Shown in pieces: positions 7,486-17,490 of a stretch of 64,000 nucleotides of DNA. Source of the stretch: Oscillospiraceae bacterium (lineage in GTDB: Bacteria; Bacillota; Clostridia; Oscillospirales; Ruminococcaceae); NCBI GenBank assembly GCA_015067175.1, contig SVMX01000002.1:1-64000 (forward strand). Reading direction: 5' to 3'. The notes under the pieces are model-generated. The model had not been told where the DNA came from and searched no databases. It saw only the letters and a list, made by a program, of their open reading frames with translations. Numbering within the stretch: the first letter of the stretch is position 1; each line of letters opens with the position of its first letter. A program made the position numbers and the translations under genes.

Positions 7486-8409
7486 TTAGTCCCCGAACAT
7501 TTCTGAGGAGAGATATCTTTCGCCTGTGTCGGTAAGCACCATAGCGATACGCTTACCCTTAAATTCAGGTCTTTTCGCAAGCTTCAGCGCAGCTGCAAGC
7601 ACAGCTCCGCTCGAAATCCCCACCAGTATGCCCTCGGTGCAGGCAATGCTCCTACCGCACTCGAAAGCCTCCTGTGCATTTACCGTCACTATCTCGTCAA
7701 TAACGCTTCTGTCAAGAACTGACGGCACAAAATTCGCACCTATTCCCTGAATTTTGTGAGGTCCTGCCTTTCCCTCGGAGAGAAGCGGCGACTCCTGCGG
7801 CTCTACTGCAACGATATGAATATCAGACCTCTGCTCTTTGAGATAACGCGCACAGCCTGTTATAGTGCCGCCTGTACCGACGCTCGCCACAAAAACATCA
7901 ACATTTCCGTCAAGGTCGCGCCAAAGCTCAGGCCCCGTACCCTCGTAATGCGCAAGCGCATTTGCAGGGTTATCAAACTGCGACGGAATAAAGCCATTCA
8001 GCTCCCTTGCAAGCTCATTCGCCTTTGCAACAGCGCCGCTCATGCCGTCCTTACCCGCAGTAAGGACCACCTCCGCACCATATGCCGCAATAAGCTTTCT
8101 TCGCTCTATCGACATGGTATCAGGCATAGTCAGTATCACACGGTAGCTCCTGCTCACGCCGACCGCCGCAAGACCTATTCCCGTGTTGCCGCTTGTAGGC
8201 TCAATGATAACTCCGCCTTTTTTGAGCAGTCCACGCTTTTCCGCGTCGTTTATCATATACAGAGCCACTCTGTCCTTGGCGCTTCCCGCGGGATTGCTTC
8301 GCTCAAGCTTTGCAAAAAGCTCAGCTTCAGCGCCGTTTTTCTCCGCAAAATCCGAGACCTTCAGCACAGGTGTATTTCCAATAAGCTCCGAAACATTGTT
8401 ATATAACAT
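7486..8409 (-). CDS. cysK: Cysteine synthase (O-acetylserine sulfhydrylase)
   Basis: A 307-residue PLP enzyme that makes cysteine from O-acetylserine and sulfide. The PLP lysine lies in PAGSAKDRVALYM, the substrate loop in EPTSGNTGIGLA, and the phosphate-binding glycine loop in SVGTGGTITG; ISSGAV lies near the C-terminus. I chose the ATG at 8409, preceded by GGAGG, over an in-frame ATG 36 nt upstream. It sits between the hybrid histidine kinase (24 nt upstream) and the pyridoxamine kinase, all on the minus strand. Confidence 0.94.
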   Translation of the reverse strand: MLYNNVSELIGNTPVLKVSDFAEKNGAEAELFAKLERSNPAGSAKDRVALYMINDAEKRGLLKKGGVIIEPTSGNTGIGLAAVGVSRSYRVILTMPDTMSIERRKLIAAYGAEVVLTAGKDGMSGAVAKANELARELNGFIPSQFDNPANALAHYEGTGPELWRDLDGNVDVFVASVGTGGTITGCARYLKEQRSDIHIVAVEPQESPLLSEGKAGPHKIQGIGANFVPSVLDRSVIDEIVTVNAQEAFECGRSIACTEGILVGISSGAVLAAALKLAKRPEFKGKRIAMVLTDTGERYLSSEMFGD

Positions 8410-8432
8410 ATTACCTCCGAAAATAGGAAGCG

Positions 8433-11318
8433 TCACTTTATCCACTGATTAAGCTCCGCAATAAGCTTTGCAACATCAAGCGGCTTAGCGATATGGCTGT
8501 TCATACCTGCTTCCTTTGCCTTTTTAATATCTTCAACAAATGCATTCGCCGTCATCGCAATTATCGGCACGGTCTTCGCGTCATCGCGCGAAAGAGCGCG
8601 TATCTTCCTTGTTGCACCGTAGCCGTCAAGCTCGGGCATCTGTATATCCATAAACACAAGGCTGTAGTAGCCCTCGGGCGACTGCGCAAACATCTCCACA
8701 GCACGCGCACCGTTTTCCGCTACCTCCGTTATGAGATTAGCCTGCGACAAAAACTCCGTGGCTATCTCAGCATTAAATTCCAGATCTTCTGCAAGAAGTA
8801 CGCGCTTTCCGTCAAAATTGCAGTCCGACATACGCGCCTTTCTCGGCTCGTCCATAGATATTTCATCATAGCGCTTAACGATCGGGGTATCGCCGCGTTT
8901 TAAGCAAACGGTTATCTCAAAAACCGAGCCCTTGCCAACCTCGCTCTTCACGTTGATGTTACCGTTCATCATACGCGCTATATTCAGCGCAATACTCATT
9001 CCGAGACCTGTACCCTCTACCTTAGTCGTTCTGAGGTAATCGGCACGAACGAACGGATCAAACATCGTCGCCATAAATTCCTGCGTCATACCGATACCGT
9101 TATCCTCAACAGTGAACATATATCGCGCCACGTCTTGACGATCAGGCTCCATCTCCACTGCCGTAAAGCGTATCAATCCACCATCGGGAGTATATTTCAC
9201 AGCATTGCTCAATACATTCATCAAAAGCTGTCCAAGCTTTGTGCTGTCACCCTTTACAGCGGTATTCGTAAGACGCAGATCTCTTATAAGCGTATGACCG
9301 CGCTTTTCACCAAGCGGCCTCATAAGCTTCAAAGTATCATCAATAAATTTTCCGAGATCGAAATTCTCGGAAGCCAGCACTGTCTTTCCGCTCTCGATAG
9401 AACTTAAGTCAAGAACATTGTTGATTATCTCTAATAAGTGTCGTCCGGAATACTCGATTTTATTCATGCAGTCGATAACGCGCTCTTTATCCTCGATATG
9501 CTCCTGCGCGATCGCCGCCATACCAAGAATAGAATTCAACGGAGTGCGGATATCATGGCTCATCTGCGACATAAACAAGGATTTTGCACTGTTTGCACGC
9601 TTTGCCTGGAAGAGAGCGTCACGTATAGCCTGTTCAATACGCTTGGTTTCGTCACTTTGGCTTGTGATATCCTTGATGTAAGTAAGTCCCCATATCTCAT
9701 TGGTCTGAAGATCCTGCGTAAGAATTACTGCCTCGCGGAAAATGCCTTTTTTGTCTTCCTCCATCATAAATTCATATTCCACATCAAAGAAATAGCGCTT
9801 GCTCTTAAACATATCAAGCATAGTGGCGGTATTCAAAGTCTTTCGGAATACCTCAGCCTCTGTCGGAGAGGTTATATACTGCGATTTTCTTTTGATATAT
9901 TCATTGTAGGAGCACGGACAACTCAGCCCAAGCAGCGGCACAAGCGGGGCAACACCGTCTGACTCAATGACCTCGTCATACAGAACGTCATTCGTGACAT
10001 TATATGTGTATACCGCAAAAGACGAGGAAAGTATTGCCTGCTTGCACTGTCGTTCAGCACGCAAGGCATATTCAAGCATCTGTTTTTCCTTTATCTGTCG
10101 CTCTTTTTCCTCGTTTATCTCTTGAATGGTTACGATAGCCATATGAGGCTCGCCGTCCTCATCATAAGAAGAAACGAACGCCTGAGATCTAACCCATTCA
10201 TATTGATTGAGCACCTGATTTTTGCGGCGCACCTCGCATTCGATAATCTTTTCGCCCGCTTTAAAGCGCTCGCGCATACGGTTTACGGTAAATTTTCCGA
10301 GAAGCTCTCGACGTTTTTCATCGTCGCAATCGCACAAATACACATACCTTATAACTTCATCGTCATAATAGCCGCGTAAACCAAATGTCTCAGCATACTC
10401 GCCCGCCCTCGTATTCGAGGAGTACCATCTTCCCGTTTTGAGATTTACAAGGTCGATATCCCGATACGGAAGCGTAAGACCATTAATCAATTTAATACGC
10501 AGTGAATCCTTAAACTCGGTATGATGATGCTCCGAAATATCCCTGAGCACGAAAAATTCCTTATATTTCATGGCAAACTGATTTTTAAACCTTACAAATC
10601 TCAGCTTATACCATCGATATTGCTTTGTTTTGGGATCTATACAGCGAAACTCCTCCTTGCGCTCGTCCTGTGCCCTTTCAAAATAGTGCATCAAATTTTT
10701 TCTGGAGGACATCTCATTATAATTCTCTATATCATCACGGGCAACAAGCGCGGAAAACGTGTCGTTCCATTCATCATATGTAAAGTTCTTTCCTAGCACC
10801 TTCCCCACATTGAATATATCCTTAAGAATACAGATTTCATTATTTTGAATGTCCGCAAGTCCGCACACAGAAAAGCTGTCCAACATAGCGTCGGTCAGCA
10901 TATTCTTGAACACTACCGCTTCGGCACCGTTGTTTTCGGCTTCAGATACAAGATAGCCTTTGAAAAAACCGCGCACCAGATATTGGTCACCCTCGCTTTC
11001 GGCATGAACGCCCATGCAGTCCACTTCTATCCAGCCGGCAAACGGGTGATTCCAGTGAAAATGAGCCTCTGCTTTAAGTCCTGCAGTGCAGTTTCTCACG
11101 GCGAATAGTATAGCATTAACGTCATTGGGATCTACACGCTCCTGCCACTCTTTGAAAAGCTGCTGAGGGGAAAGCTCTGTATCCAGACCAAGCTGCGCAC
11201 AAAAAGGCTTGTCAACGTGCAGCGCTGTCGGAACACCTCCTACTATCTCCAGCGAAAACAGCCCTACAAGCTGCTGAGGTGCATTATCGGAACAATAAGC
11301 CATTGCAATACTATCCAT
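8433..11318 (-). CDS. Soluble hybrid histidine kinase with PAS-like sensor modules
   Basis: This 961-residue protein lacks a membrane segment and should act in the cytoplasm. The first ~560 residues look like three or four PAS-type sensor modules (about 15-120, 140-265, 280-400, 430-555). A HisKA domain follows with His588 in SHDIRTPLNS, then an HATPase domain with N box NVLSNAVKYTPDGG, DNGIGM and GTGLGM (about 695-805), and a C-terminal receiver with Asp891 in FMDIQMPELDG. The receiver is canonical (T and K present), unlike the two other receivers in this window. No DNA-binding partner is encoded beside it. It lies between ugd and cysK, and the spacing suggests one operon. Confidence 0.92.
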   Translation of the reverse strand: MDSIAMAYCSDNAPQQLVGLFSLEIVGGVPTALHVDKPFCAQLGLDTELSPQQLFKEWQERVDPNDVNAILFAVRNCTAGLKAEAHFHWNHPFAGWIEVDCMGVHAESEGDQYLVRGFFKGYLVSEAENNGAEAVVFKNMLTDAMLDSFSVCGLADIQNNEICILKDIFNVGKVLGKNFTYDEWNDTFSALVARDDIENYNEMSSRKNLMHYFERAQDERKEEFRCIDPKTKQYRWYKLRFVRFKNQFAMKYKEFFVLRDISEHHHTEFKDSLRIKLINGLTLPYRDIDLVNLKTGRWYSSNTRAGEYAETFGLRGYYDDEVIRYVYLCDCDDEKRRELLGKFTVNRMRERFKAGEKIIECEVRRKNQVLNQYEWVRSQAFVSSYDEDGEPHMAIVTIQEINEEKERQIKEKQMLEYALRAERQCKQAILSSSFAVYTYNVTNDVLYDEVIESDGVAPLVPLLGLSCPCSYNEYIKRKSQYITSPTEAEVFRKTLNTATMLDMFKSKRYFFDVEYEFMMEEDKKGIFREAVILTQDLQTNEIWGLTYIKDITSQSDETKRIEQAIRDALFQAKRANSAKSLFMSQMSHDIRTPLNSILGMAAIAQEHIEDKERVIDCMNKIEYSGRHLLEIINNVLDLSSIESGKTVLASENFDLGKFIDDTLKLMRPLGEKRGHTLIRDLRLTNTAVKGDSTKLGQLLMNVLSNAVKYTPDGGLIRFTAVEMEPDRQDVARYMFTVEDNGIGMTQEFMATMFDPFVRADYLRTTKVEGTGLGMSIALNIARMMNGNINVKSEVGKGSVFEITVCLKRGDTPIVKRYDEISMDEPRKARMSDCNFDGKRVLLAEDLEFNAEIATEFLSQANLITEVAENGARAVEMFAQSPEGYYSLVFMDIQMPELDGYGATRKIRALSRDDAKTVPIIAMTANAFVEDIKKAKEAGMNSHIAKPLDVAKLIAELNQWIK

Positions 11319-11361
11319 AATAGTTACTCCTATCCATGATAATGATCACAAACAACAAAAA

Positions 11362-12549
11362 TCAATCTCTGCCATACAGATCGCGTGTATACACCTTGTT
11401 AGAAACATCGGCAAGCTCCTCGCTGCGGCGGTTTGCAAGAATAATATCTGCCTGCCGCTTAAAGCTGTCAAGCTGCTCCACGACCTCATAGTTCAAAAAT
11501 CTGCCCTTGCCGCCAAGCGACGGCTCATAAATAATAACACGTATTCCCAGCTTACTCAGCCGCTTCATAATGCCCTGAATAGAGGAATGTCTGAAATTAT
11601 CCGAATCGGATTTCATCGTAAGACGGAATACCCCGACCGTTTTCGGGTCTTTTGCCGCTATCTGCCGTGCGATAAAATCCTTTCGGGTCTTGTTTGCGCA
11701 TACAACAGCACCAATAAGATCATTCGGAACATCAGCAAAATTCGCAAGAAGTTGCTTCGAATCCTTCGGCAAACAATACCCTCCATAGCCAAACGACGGA
11801 TTGTTGTAATGCGTGCCTATTCGTGGGTCAAGCCCCACACCGTCGATTATCTGCTTTGCGTTCAGCCCTTTCATTTCGCAGTAGGTATCAAGCTCGTTGA
11901 AATAAGCCACGCGCATAGCAAGGTATGTATTTGAAAAAAGCTTTACAGCCTCCGCCTCGGTAGGCTCGGTAAACAGCGTTGGGATATCCTTTTTTTCTGC
12001 TCCCTGCTGCAAAAGCGCAGCAAATCCTTGCGCCGCCTTGCAGGCTTCGCAGTCATCAGCGGGTGCGCCTACTATAATGCGCGAGGGATAAAGATTATCG
12101 TAAAGCGCCTTACCCTCTCGCAGAAACTCAGGCGAAAAAATAATTCTACTGCAATCATATCGCTCGCGTACCGACACCGTGTATCCCACAGGCACCGTTG
12201 ACCTTATCACTATTGCAGCATGGTCGTTTACGCTTAGCACCTGCTCGATCACGCTCTCAACCGTAGACGTGTCAAAATAGTTCTTTTCTGGACTGTAGTC
12301 CGTAGGTGTTGCTATGATAACAAGCTCCGCTTCACGATACGCCTTTTCGCCATCGGTAGACGCTGTAAGATCAAGCTCTCTTTCAGCGAAAAAACGCTCG
12401 ATATATTCGTCTGCAACGGGTGATATCCTGCTGTTTATAAGTTCCACGCGCTCAGGAATTATATCTACGGCGCAAACAGTATTGTTCTGCGCCAAAAGCG
12501 CGGCATTTGAAAGCCCCACATATCCAGTTCCTGCAACGGCTATCCTCAT
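11362..12549 (-). CDS. ugd: UDP-glucose 6-dehydrogenase family protein
   Basis: A 395-residue nucleotide-sugar dehydrogenase that oxidises UDP-glucose to UDP-glucuronate for polysaccharide synthesis. It begins with the NAD-binding motif [16 protein letters not shown]. It has [15 protein letters not shown] (substrate loop) and the catalytic Cys in [12 protein letters not shown] (about residue 250). The ATG at 12549 is chosen because AGGGGG lies a few bases upstream; an upstream in-frame ATG has no ribosome-binding site. UDP-sugar specificity is inferred from overall similarity to the short Ugd type; GDP-mannose dehydrogenase is less likely. Confidence 0.88.
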   Translation of the reverse strand: MRIAVAGTGYVGLSNAALLAQNNTVCAVDIIPERVELINSRISPVADEYIERFFAERELDLTASTDGEKAYREAELVIIATPTDYSPEKNYFDTSTVESVIEQVLSVNDHAAIVIRSTVPVGYTVSVRERYDCSRIIFSPEFLREGKALYDNLYPSRIIVGAPADDCEACKAAQGFAALLQQGAEKKDIPTLFTEPTEAEAVKLFSNTYLAMRVAYFNELDTYCEMKGLNAKQIIDGVGLDPRIGTHYNNPSFGYGGYCLPKDSKQLLANFADVPNDLIGAVVCANKTRKDFIARQIAAKDPKTVGVFRLTMKSDSDNFRHSSIQGIMKRLSKLGIRVIIYEPSLGGKGRFLNYEVVEQLDSFKRQADIILANRRSEELADVSNKVYTRDLYGRD

Positions 12550-12620
12550 ACCGCACCCCCTGAACCGCATTTCGCGGCGTTGATTTTTTCGCCGACAAAC
12601 AGCATAAACACTTTGAATTA

Positions 12621-12649
12621 ATTATACGTCCGTTGTATTTTTTTGTCAA
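12621..12649 (-). promoter_or_regulatory. Consensus promoter of ugd
   Basis: Minus strand TTGACA (12644-12649), 17-nt spacer, TATAAT (12621-12626): a perfect vegetative promoter about 70 nt upstream of the ugd start. Confidence 0.9.
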
Positions 12650-12666
12650 GCACAGCTATCCATGCA

Positions 12667-13575
12667 TCACAACGTAAATCTACGCACAAAATCCGATACT
12701 ATCCCAAGCACACGCTCAGACCAGAAAACACTTCCGCCATGATGAGCGCCGTCTATAGCATAAAAGCTTGCAGTCTTATCATGCTCCTTCAGCTTATCAT
12801 AAAGGATACAGCTCTGCCCAAACGCAACCTGCTCATCATTGGTGCCATGAAAAATAAGAACAGGCGGTATCTCTCTTTCACTTGATATATAATTAGTCAC
12901 GATCGTGGGTCTTACAAGCTCGGGATTTTCAAGCACATTCTTTCTGCCGATAAGGCACCCTGCGGGACTGTCAGCAACCATGTGGTCAAATGCAGAAAGC
13001 TCATCATTCATTCGTGAGATATCCACAGGACCGTAAAGATCGATTATCCCCCGCACATCAGAGGACTGCTCAGAATAAATATCCTCTTCAAACTCCTCAA
13101 TACCTGCAGTAAATCCCGCCAACAGCGCAGTGTGACCACCCGAGGAATCGCCCATTATAAAAACATTATTTCCATCTATTCCGTATTTGTCGGCGTTCAT
13201 CTTCATAAAACGCACCGCAGCCTTTGCGTCAAGCATCTGCGCAGGAAACGGCGCCGCCTCTGAGCCGCGGTACTGCACTGACGCCACTGCAAAGCCCTTG
13301 TTTGCTAGCAGGCTCAGCCTTGGAATAGAGCCCGCCATATCCTGCCAAAAGAATGCAGAGCCTGTTACAAACATTATAAGCGGAGGCTTTTGCACGTCCC
13401 AACCGGGAGTGATGAGCTGTATAGTAAGCTCCGCTTCGGGGCGCGAGATATATTTTATATCTCGGATATGATACATCTCATGATTATCGGGAGTGATATC
13501 AAGCGTTATCATTCCCTCTGAAAACGAAGTGCTTTTAGGGAATTGCTCCCTAGGTATATTCTGAGGCTCTACCAT
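12667..13575 (-). CDS. Alpha/beta hydrolase (esterase/lipase type)
   Basis: A 302-residue alpha/beta-hydrolase of the acetyl-esterase/BD-FAE-like type. It shows the nucleophile elbow GDSSGGH (Ser about residue 145), the preceding SVQYRGSEAAPFPAQMLDAK segment, an acidic residue in FHGTNDEQVAF and the catalytic His in DGAHHGG. The start MVEPQNIPREQ lacks a signal peptide, so it should be cytoplasmic. It could deacetylate or deferuloylate plant oligosaccharides taken up by the cell, but the substrate is not visible. It follows mutS2 by 15 nt and is probably cotranscribed with it. Confidence 0.85.
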   Translation of the reverse strand: MVEPQNIPREQFPKSTSFSEGMITLDITPDNHEMYHIRDIKYISRPEAELTIQLITPGWDVQKPPLIMFVTGSAFFWQDMAGSIPRLSLLANKGFAVASVQYRGSEAAPFPAQMLDAKAAVRFMKMNADKYGIDGNNVFIMGDSSGGHTALLAGFTAGIEEFEEDIYSEQSSDVRGIIDLYGPVDISRMNDELSAFDHMVADSPAGCLIGRKNVLENPELVRPTIVTNYISSEREIPPVLIFHGTNDEQVAFGQSCILYDKLKEHDKTASFYAIDGAHHGGSVFWSERVLGIVSDFVRRFTL

Positions 13576-13590
13576 AAAAACTTCTCCCTT

Positions 13591-15969
13591 TTATTTCAGC
13601 TCCACAACAGTAACGCCCGACTCGCCCTCGCCGTAAACACCAAGACGATAGCTCTTTACCGAGGGATTGGATTTAAGCGACTGATGAATAGCCGCGCGAA
13701 GTGCGCCGGTACCCTTTCCGTGGATAATCGTCAGAGTTTTAAGACCCGACAGCATTGCACCGTCGATGAAACGCTCTGTTTCCATAACGCCCTCCTCGGA
13801 CATCATTCCGCGGATATCAAGCTCCATGCTTCCCTTGCGCTCCATGTTGGATTTAACCTGCTTCTTCACCTTTCCGCCTGTAGGCGCAGACTGCTTTTTC
13901 TTGTTCTCAATAAGACGCAGGTTTTTCTGATTGGTCTTTATCTTCATCATGCCGACCTGCACAAAGCATACACCAGACATATTCGGCACAGTAAGAAGTG
14001 TTCCCTCTTTTTTGGTATCGGCAAGCATAACGCTGTCGCCTGCTTTCAGAGGACGCGGCAGAACATATTCCTCCGTCTTTCTCTCCATAACGGGATTTGC
14101 CTCGTCATGCATCTTATTGAGAGTACCGCCGACCTTGCCCTTTGCCGCGCTGTATTTCTGACGGAATTCTTCCTTGTCCTTAACTTTTTTAAGCTCGTCC
14201 AGCTCATTAAGCAGAATATTGGAGCGCATACGAGTTTCCTCGATAATGCTCATTGCGCGCTGGCGTGCGTTTTCAAGCTCCTTTTCTCTCTGCGCCTCAA
14301 GCTCAGACAGTTTTTGTTTCAATTCGCTTTCGGTCATCTTCGCGTTACGCTCGGAAACCGCAACGCTCTCTTTAAGCTCCTCAAGCTCCTGTCGCGACCT
14401 TTCAAGTGCGTCAACCACCTGCTCAAAGCGCTTGTTTTCGCTGCTCACAAGCTCCTTTGCTCGCTCTATCACATGGTCGGGCATACCAAGCTTTGAGCTT
14501 ATCGCAAACGCATTGGATTTTCCGGGAACTCCCACAATAACACGGTAGGTCGGCTTCAGCGTGTTCACATCAAACTCACAGCAAGCGTTCTCAACGCCGT
14601 CTGTTTCCAGCGCGAACATCTTGACCTCCTGATAGTGAGTAGTTGCTACGACCTTTGCATTATACTGCTTCAGCTGCGTCAGTATCGACACTGCAAGCGC
14701 CGCGCCCTCAACAGGGTCAGTGCCGCTGCCAAGCTCGTCTATCAGCACAAGGCTTCGCTCGTCCGCCCTGTCAAGTATGCCAATAACATTTGTCATGTGG
14801 GACGAGAACGTGGAAAGGCTCTGCTCAATGCTCTGCTCATCACCTATGTCAACATATATGCTGTTAAAAACGCCGATAACGCTGCCGTCGCCTGCGGGTA
14901 TCATAAGTCCGCACATCGTCATAAGCGTCAGCAGACCCACGGTCTTTATCGCTACCGTCTTACCGCCAGTATTCGGGCCTGTTATGATAAGGCAGTCGTA
15001 GCCCTCGCCTATTTCCACGGAAATAGGAACGACCGTATCGGGGTCTATGAGCGGGTGACGCGCATTGTGCAGCACCGCTTTAGGCTCATCGGATATCTCC
15101 GCCGCAACACCTTTCATCTTTGCGCCGAGATTAGCCTTTGCAAAATACAGCTCGAGTATCTCTGCAACGCGGAAATTGTTGAGAATAGCGTCTGCATTTT
15201 CTCCAACCTGCTCGGAAAGCTCGCGCGTTATGCGCTCGATCTCAGCCTGCTCGCGGGATTTCAGCACACGTATCTCGTTGTTTGCCTCCACAACGCTCAT
15301 AGGCTCGATAAAGAATGTCTGTCCCGTTGCCGAGGTATCATGCACAAGACCCGGCACTTCGTTTTTATACTCCGAGCGCACAGGCACAACATATCTTCCG
15401 TCGCGCATGGTGACGATGTTTTCCTGCAGGTATTTCTGCGTATTCTTGTTTTTGATAAGCTTATCAAGCTGCTCGCGGATATTAAGTCCCTGTCTTACTA
15501 TCCTCTTTCTGATGGAAGAAAGCTCCGCACTCGCACCGTCGGACATCTCCTCCTCGGAGATTATGCTGTCAGAAATACGCTGTTCAAGGCTCTTTATAGG
15601 ATAAAGCTCCTTGAAATACTCGTCAAGGGAATTTTCCACATTCTCGCACTGACTATACCAGTCGCACAGCATTCCCGTTTCGCGCAGTATCTCCGCAACA
15701 TCGAGAAGCTCACGGAAGCTCAATGCCGAGCCGCTCTTGCAGCGCTTCAGCGAGCCTGTGATATCCTTTATCTTTCTGAAACGCGGTGTGCCGAATTTTG
15801 ACGAGAGCTTAAAAGCGTCATCTGTCTTTTTAAGTTCCTTGCGCATTTTAACGCTGTCAAATTCGGGCTTCAGCTTCAGCGCCTTTTCGCGGCAGGTGTC
15901 ACTGTATGTCTGCTCGGCAAGAAGCTCTAATATCTTGTCAAGCTCAAGCTTTTTATAATATTTATTCAT
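13591..15969 (-). CDS. mutS2: MutS2 family DNA/ribosome-acting ATPase
   Basis: This 792-residue protein has the MutS2 layout: N-terminal lever/clamp helices, an ABC-type ATPase with Walker A GPNTGGKT (about residue 330) and Walker B LVLIDELGSGTDPVEG (about 405), and a long coiled-coil region (about 510-620). A C-terminal Smr nuclease domain follows with LDIRGM and HGKGTGALR (about 715-792). MutS2 proteins lack the mismatch-recognition domain; they have been linked to suppression of recombination and to rescue of collided ribosomes. Length and motif order are complete. A perfect consensus promoter lies at 16037-16065. Confidence 0.95.
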   Translation of the reverse strand: MNKYYKKLELDKILELLAEQTYSDTCREKALKLKPEFDSVKMRKELKKTDDAFKLSSKFGTPRFRKIKDITGSLKRCKSGSALSFRELLDVAEILRETGMLCDWYSQCENVENSLDEYFKELYPIKSLEQRISDSIISEEEMSDGASAELSSIRKRIVRQGLNIREQLDKLIKNKNTQKYLQENIVTMRDGRYVVPVRSEYKNEVPGLVHDTSATGQTFFIEPMSVVEANNEIRVLKSREQAEIERITRELSEQVGENADAILNNFRVAEILELYFAKANLGAKMKGVAAEISDEPKAVLHNARHPLIDPDTVVPISVEIGEGYDCLIITGPNTGGKTVAIKTVGLLTLMTMCGLMIPAGDGSVIGVFNSIYVDIGDEQSIEQSLSTFSSHMTNVIGILDRADERSLVLIDELGSGTDPVEGAALAVSILTQLKQYNAKVVATTHYQEVKMFALETDGVENACCEFDVNTLKPTYRVIVGVPGKSNAFAISSKLGMPDHVIERAKELVSSENKRFEQVVDALERSRQELEELKESVAVSERNAKMTESELKQKLSELEAQREKELENARQRAMSIIEETRMRSNILLNELDELKKVKDKEEFRQKYSAAKGKVGGTLNKMHDEANPVMERKTEEYVLPRPLKAGDSVMLADTKKEGTLLTVPNMSGVCFVQVGMMKIKTNQKNLRLIENKKKQSAPTGGKVKKQVKSNMERKGSMELDIRGMMSEEGVMETERFIDGAMLSGLKTLTIIHGKGTGALRAAIHQSLKSNPSVKSYRLGVYGEGESGVTVVELK

Positions 15970-16036
15970 TTTTTACCTCAACTTCTTTCTGTATATACCA
16001 AATAGATCAAAAAATATCGCTGCTGCTCCAGTATCT

Positions 16037-16065
16037 ATTATAGCCAATTATTCCCCGATTGTCAA
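16037..16065 (-). promoter_or_regulatory. Consensus promoter of mutS2
   Basis: Minus strand TTGACA (16060-16065), 17-nt spacer, TATAAT (16037-16042), about 70 nt upstream of the mutS2 start. Confidence 0.9.
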
Positions 16066-16075
16066 CCAAGCAAAA

Positions 16076-16101
16076 GACCCGACAGCAAAAACTGTCGGGT
16101 C
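16076..16101 (-). terminator. Terminator of the 391-residue zinc-ribbon gene
   Basis: GACCCGACAG and CTGTCGGGTC form a 10-bp stem with a 6-nt A-rich loop, 8 nt after the stop codon, followed by TTTTG on the minus strand. Confidence 0.85.
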
Positions 16102-16108
16102 GCAATAA

Positions 16109-17284
16109 TTATTCCTTGGGGCCGCCGCAGGAGGTGCAGAAGTTTGCATTCTCGTTAAGGCTTCCACACTTTGAGCAGAACCAAATTCCCTTAGCTGTAC
16201 CGCTCGCGGGTGCTGCGGGCTGAGGTACTGCCACAGGCTGCTGTACTACAGGAGCCGCAACAGGTGCCGCGGGAGCAACAGGCGCGCTCTGTGCAGCGTC
16301 ATTTGCAGACAGGGAGGGCATTGCCTCGTCTTCCATCATGGAAACAGGCATCATCGGGCGCTCAAGAGGAGCTACAGCCTCGCCTGCGTTAATACCGACA
16401 TCTGCTCTGCGCATATCTGCGTCAGCAAGCGGCATAACAGGCTCTACGCTCGGTGCGACCTCAGACGGAGGGAAATACTTGTTGTCAGAGGAAACAGGTG
16501 CTGCGCCCGAAACAGGGGCAACGGACATCATCTGTGTATCAGCGGGAGTGCTCACAGGAGTAACCGATTCCATAGGTCTATCGGGAGGAGTAACAGCAAC
16601 ATCAAAGCTGTCAACAGGCTGAGCCACAGGCATCGGCGCGCCGTATACGGGAGCCGTTTTGAACGAAGAAACGTCCTCATACGCCATCATATTATAGCGG
16701 TAGAATACTCTGATAAGCGATATATCGATAGCAACATTTACACCTACTCTAACAGCGCTGTGATCAAGATAACCATTTACAAGACCGATAATGCTGAACA
16801 GCGAAGTTACTACAAGAGATACTATGTAAGCCGCGATCATCACCTTGAACGAGAATCTCAGCCTTGCCACCATCATAACACAGCCTACTATCAGCAGCAC
16901 CGACATTATAACATAAGCAACGCTCAGCGCGTCCAAAAAGCCGATATGCGCTTCAAACTCGGAGATAGCCGCATAGTCTGATGCCGAAAAATCGAAAAAG
17001 CCCGAATTCATGGCCTCTTTCGCAATCGCATACCATTGTCTTGTCTGTGCAACTGTTTCCTGCGCTTCTACAACAGTGAAAATGTTCCAGATAGCAAAGC
17101 CTACAGTTATCAGAGCAAAGATGATTATGCCGATATAATCCTTCTTTTCAAAGCTGTAAAACAGCCCCGACGGCTTTGCCTTTACGGAAGCCATGGGAGT
17201 TCCGCACGCGGGACAGTAGCCTCTGCCCTCGTCAATAAAGGTATTGCCGCATTTTTTGCAGTGTGAATATGCATCATTCGCCAT
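16109..17284 (-). CDS. Membrane protein with zinc ribbons at both termini
   Basis: A 391-residue protein I cannot assign to a named family. It starts with a zinc ribbon (CKKCGNTFIDEGRGYCPACG, residues 9-28). Four predicted membrane segments follow (about 51-72, 122-141, 148-170, 178-194), then a long low-complexity Pro/Ala/Val region (about 205-360). The last 26 residues form a second zinc finger (WFCSKCGSLNENANFCTSCG), close to the RanBP2 pattern W-x-C-x2-C-x3-N-x5-C-x2-C. The next gene upstream encodes a paralogue with the same order of parts. It is expressed from its own perfect promoter (17482-17510) behind a structured leader of about 190 nt. A role in protein or RNA contacts at the membrane is only a guess. 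Confidence 0.8.
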   Translation of the reverse strand: MANDAYSHCKKCGNTFIDEGRGYCPACGTPMASVKAKPSGLFYSFEKKDYIGIIIFALITVGFAIWNIFTVVEAQETVAQTRQWYAIAKEAMNSGFFDFSASDYAAISEFEAHIGFLDALSVAYVIMSVLLIVGCVMMVARLRFSFKVMIAAYIVSLVVTSLFSIIGLVNGYLDHSAVRVGVNVAIDISLIRVFYRYNMMAYEDVSSFKTAPVYGAPMPVAQPVDSFDVAVTPPDRPMESVTPVSTPADTQMMSVAPVSGAAPVSSDNKYFPPSEVAPSVEPVMPLADADMRRADVGINAGEAVAPLERPMMPVSMMEDEAMPSLSANDAAQSAPVAPAAPVAAPVVQQPVAVPQPAAPASGTAKGIWFCSKCGSLNENANFCTSCGGPKE

Positions 17285-17325
17285 ATTACTTTACCTCTCA
17301 TATAAATTTTAGCCAAACCATTATA

Positions 17326-17490
17326 CAATTGCGAAGCAATTAAAATAAGCCGTTTTTATTATACCATGACCTCAAACACGCAGTGTTTGATAGCTGCGCG
17401 AGCAGCGTTGCCGCACAGCGGCAAGGTCAGCCGTTCAATAAAAACGGCGCAATTGCGGAGCAATTGAAATAAGCCGCTTTTATTATACCA
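17326..17490. repeat. Direct repeats and stem-loop array in the 5' leader of the zinc-ribbon gene
   Basis: Two copies of a ~40-bp unit (17326-17368 and 17450-17490) share AAATAAGCC, TTTTATTATACCA and an AATTGC/GCAATT hairpin. Between them lie four short hairpins in series: CAAACAC/GTGTTTG (17372-17388), GCTGC/GCAGC (17392-17405), TTGCCGC/GCGGCAA (17407-17423) and GCCGTT/AACGGC (17429-17447). The promoter at 17482-17510 overlaps the right copy, so the whole array would be transcribed as leader RNA. Confidence 0.7.

Noticed and set aside
14635-15801. A 388-codon plus-strand open frame
   Set aside because: It lies inside mutS2 on the opposite strand, shows no domain and has a composition typical of a shadow frame.
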